Source of the DNA: Bugula neritina
Lineage: Eukaryota > Bryozoa > Gymnolaemata > Cheilostomatida > Bugulidae
Direction: 5' to 3'
Assembly (NCBI GenBank): GCA_964035545.1
Contig: CAXIUT010000073.1
Span: 62,001-126,000, forward strand
Length of the DNA: 64,000 bases
Part shown: piece after piece, positions 62,910 to 64,000 of the stretch
Position numbering within the stretch: the stretch's first letter is position 1
Layout of the letters: each line of letters begins with the position of its first letter
Made by a program: the position numbers and the translations under genes
The notes under the pieces: generated by a model
The model's input: the letters and a program-made list of their open reading frames with translations, nothing else
Databases searched by the model: none
What the model was told of the DNA's origin: nothing

Positions 62910-64000
62910 TAGAATAATATATAATATAATATTTTCTTGACAGATAAATAATATCATATACAGAATCTAACTTACCATAACTCTACAGTGCTTCACCTCT
63001 TCAACTTTTTCGGCAATGTTATTTCTTTGCAGTTAGAAGTACTAGCTGAATATATGACTATGAAACATAACCCTTCAATTTCATTGCACCAGCACCAGTT
63101 GCAAGATAGGTGTGTTGGGAGTTATCTTTCCTATAATTTTGCTCTTGGCATTTATACGAAGCAGACACAGGCTAATATTAGTTTTGTTATTTGCAAGAGT
63201 TTTTCTGTCTGATTGTCCATCAGCAAAAGTTTGCGCCCTGCAGTTATTATGGAAATACCAGTGCTGCTGGAAGACCTTTGCATTGTACACCCGCCTTTAC
63301 TATTGATTTTAGATGTTTTATTTTCCCACCCCCTCTCCTGCCCCCTGTCCCCTCTAACAACCAGCAATCCTGACTCATGTGAAATGTGTTATTGTTTTAG
63401 AGTTGGACCATGGGCCTACAGTATACGATTTGAAGTTTTATAGTTTACAGGCAGTCGAGATGAGTCACTGCTGAAACCCATTTTATTAGTAGACTATATT
63501 GCTCTTCAATCATCAGTTTTCATATTAAAACAGAAAGCTCGTCTGCAGCGACATTTCACAGTGTTATATTATGCTAGAGCAAGAACTAATTTTAGATGCC
63601 TTTGCAAACATATGAGAAACAAATGAGTCATTCTATGAAAAGAGGTGTTTGCAGCACTTGTCCACTTTTGATTTACACGCGGCATGGAAACTTTTGTAGT
63701 TTCAAATACATCTCATACAAACTCATCACTTGCATGTGTTTATACACTTGATAAAATTTTTTATGCAAAACTTGATGCCTGCTTCAAAGACACCAGTGCT
63801 TAATTACTGTGTTAACTGTATTGGCGCGTTGCCATGAGATATTTGGTAATATTTCGCATCACAACAAACTCTTCAGAAAGTTAAGAAACTCAGTCTAGAA
63901 AGTTAATGAAATAAACCTACCAGAGAGAGTAAGCCAGATGTGACAAGTAGATTCAAAACAAGTTGATTAACAATTGAAGTTGAAATCTCCATGTAGCGAA
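62910..64000. repeat. Monomer U48, type P-like, cut by window end
   Basis: 1,091 bases are present. It resembles U43 (TTTCTTTGCAGTTAG, GCAGCGACATTTC, AAACTCAGTCTAG, GTGACAAGTAGATTC) but starts with AATAATATATAATATAATA. Private changes are GAGCAAGAACTAAT and GAGAAACAAATGAG. Confidence 0.94.

Larger units (their letters stand above)
1..64000. repeat. Satellite array of ~1,338-bp monomers, 47 complete plus one partial
   Basis: The same sequence restarts at 1, 1339, 2677, 4015 and so on to 62910, always on the same strand. Spacing is 1,338 bp for most units, with exceptions of 1,337, 1,339, 1,340 and 1,342. Neighbouring units differ at a handful to a few dozen bases, while some distant units are almost identical, which is the signature of higher-order repeats. 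There is no insertion, inversion or unique spacer anywhere. Length changes (+2, -1, +1, +4) are not multiples of three, and no reading frame exceeds 86 codons, so the monomer is non-coding in appearance. I do not recognise the family. Every gene-free stretch of this window is this satellite. Confidence 0.98.
57552..64000. repeat. Subfamily II domain (U44-U48)
   Basis: These monomers carry five C instead of six in the pyrimidine tract, GAAGTTTTATAG, CACGACTGCC instead of CACGGCTGCC near the unit end, and CAGTGTTATATT instead of CAGTATTATAC. Lengths alternate 1,337 and 1,342, giving a loose two-monomer period of 2,679 bp. Mosaic 5' and 3' halves show frequent exchange among subfamily II members. 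Confidence 0.85.

Noticed and set aside
1-64000. tRNA, rRNA, telomere repeat, LTR or terminal inverted repeat elements
   Set aside because: I saw no tRNA A/B box pair with a cloverleaf, no rRNA sequence, no short telomeric array and no insertion with target-site duplication in any monomer.
1-64000. CRISPR-like direct repeats
   Set aside because: The repeats are contiguous 1.3-kb monomers without unique spacers.

Overview
This window is one uninterrupted block of eukaryotic satellite DNA. Its 64,000 bases are tiled head to tail, all in the same orientation, by a long AT-rich monomer of about 1,338 bp. I count 47 complete monomers (U1-U47) and a partial last one (U48, 1,091 bases). The phase is arbitrary: base 1 happens to be the unit start I use. 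There is no convincing gene, RNA gene, transposon, origin or CRISPR array, and no unique sequence separates the monomers. The organism cannot be named from the sequence. Kilobase monomers arranged in multi-monomer higher-order repeats suggest a centromeric, pericentromeric, subtelomeric or sex-chromosome heterochromatin block in a eukaryote, probably read with long-read assembly.

Monomer types. I sorted the monomers into types from shared base changes. Subfamily I comprises A (U1, U8; U16 hybrid), B (U2, U9, U21), C (U3, U5, U10), D (U6, U11, U13, U18; U4 is D/B), E (U12, U14, U17, U19; 1,340 bp), F (U7, U15, U20), G (U22, U23, U25), H (U24, U26, U31, U39), J (U27), K (U28, U32, U36, U40) and L (U29, U37). 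Subfamily II comprises N (U33, U41, U47; 1,342 bp), O (U34, U42), P (U43, U48), Q (U44), R (U45) and an O/Q mosaic (U46). M (U30, U38) and U35 are II/I chimeras.

Layout. Bases 1-36134 (U1-U27) are subfamily I, built from local dimer and pentamer duplications of a likely ancestral A-B-C-D-E/F order. Bases 36135-57551 (U28-U43) are a mosaic of both subfamilies, formed by a clean tandem duplication of an eight-monomer, 10,708-bp block. Its junction lies inside chimeric monomer U35 and can be placed within about 42 bp. Bases 57552-64000 (U44-U48) are essentially subfamily II.

Possible function. Each monomer carries, within about 310 bp, a G-rich tract that fits a G-quadruplex on the minus strand (offset +416 to +444), three perfect TGA(C/G)TCA sites (AP-1/bZIP consensus) and a 67-base core that looks invariant. 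A CACGTG E-box is present only in some types (14 of 48 monomers), so it is spaced by the higher-order pattern. Many bases that distinguish types are CpG versus TpG/CpA, as expected of a methylated array. Several recombination junctions fall just upstream of the G-rich tract. These are leads; the sequence alone shows no function.
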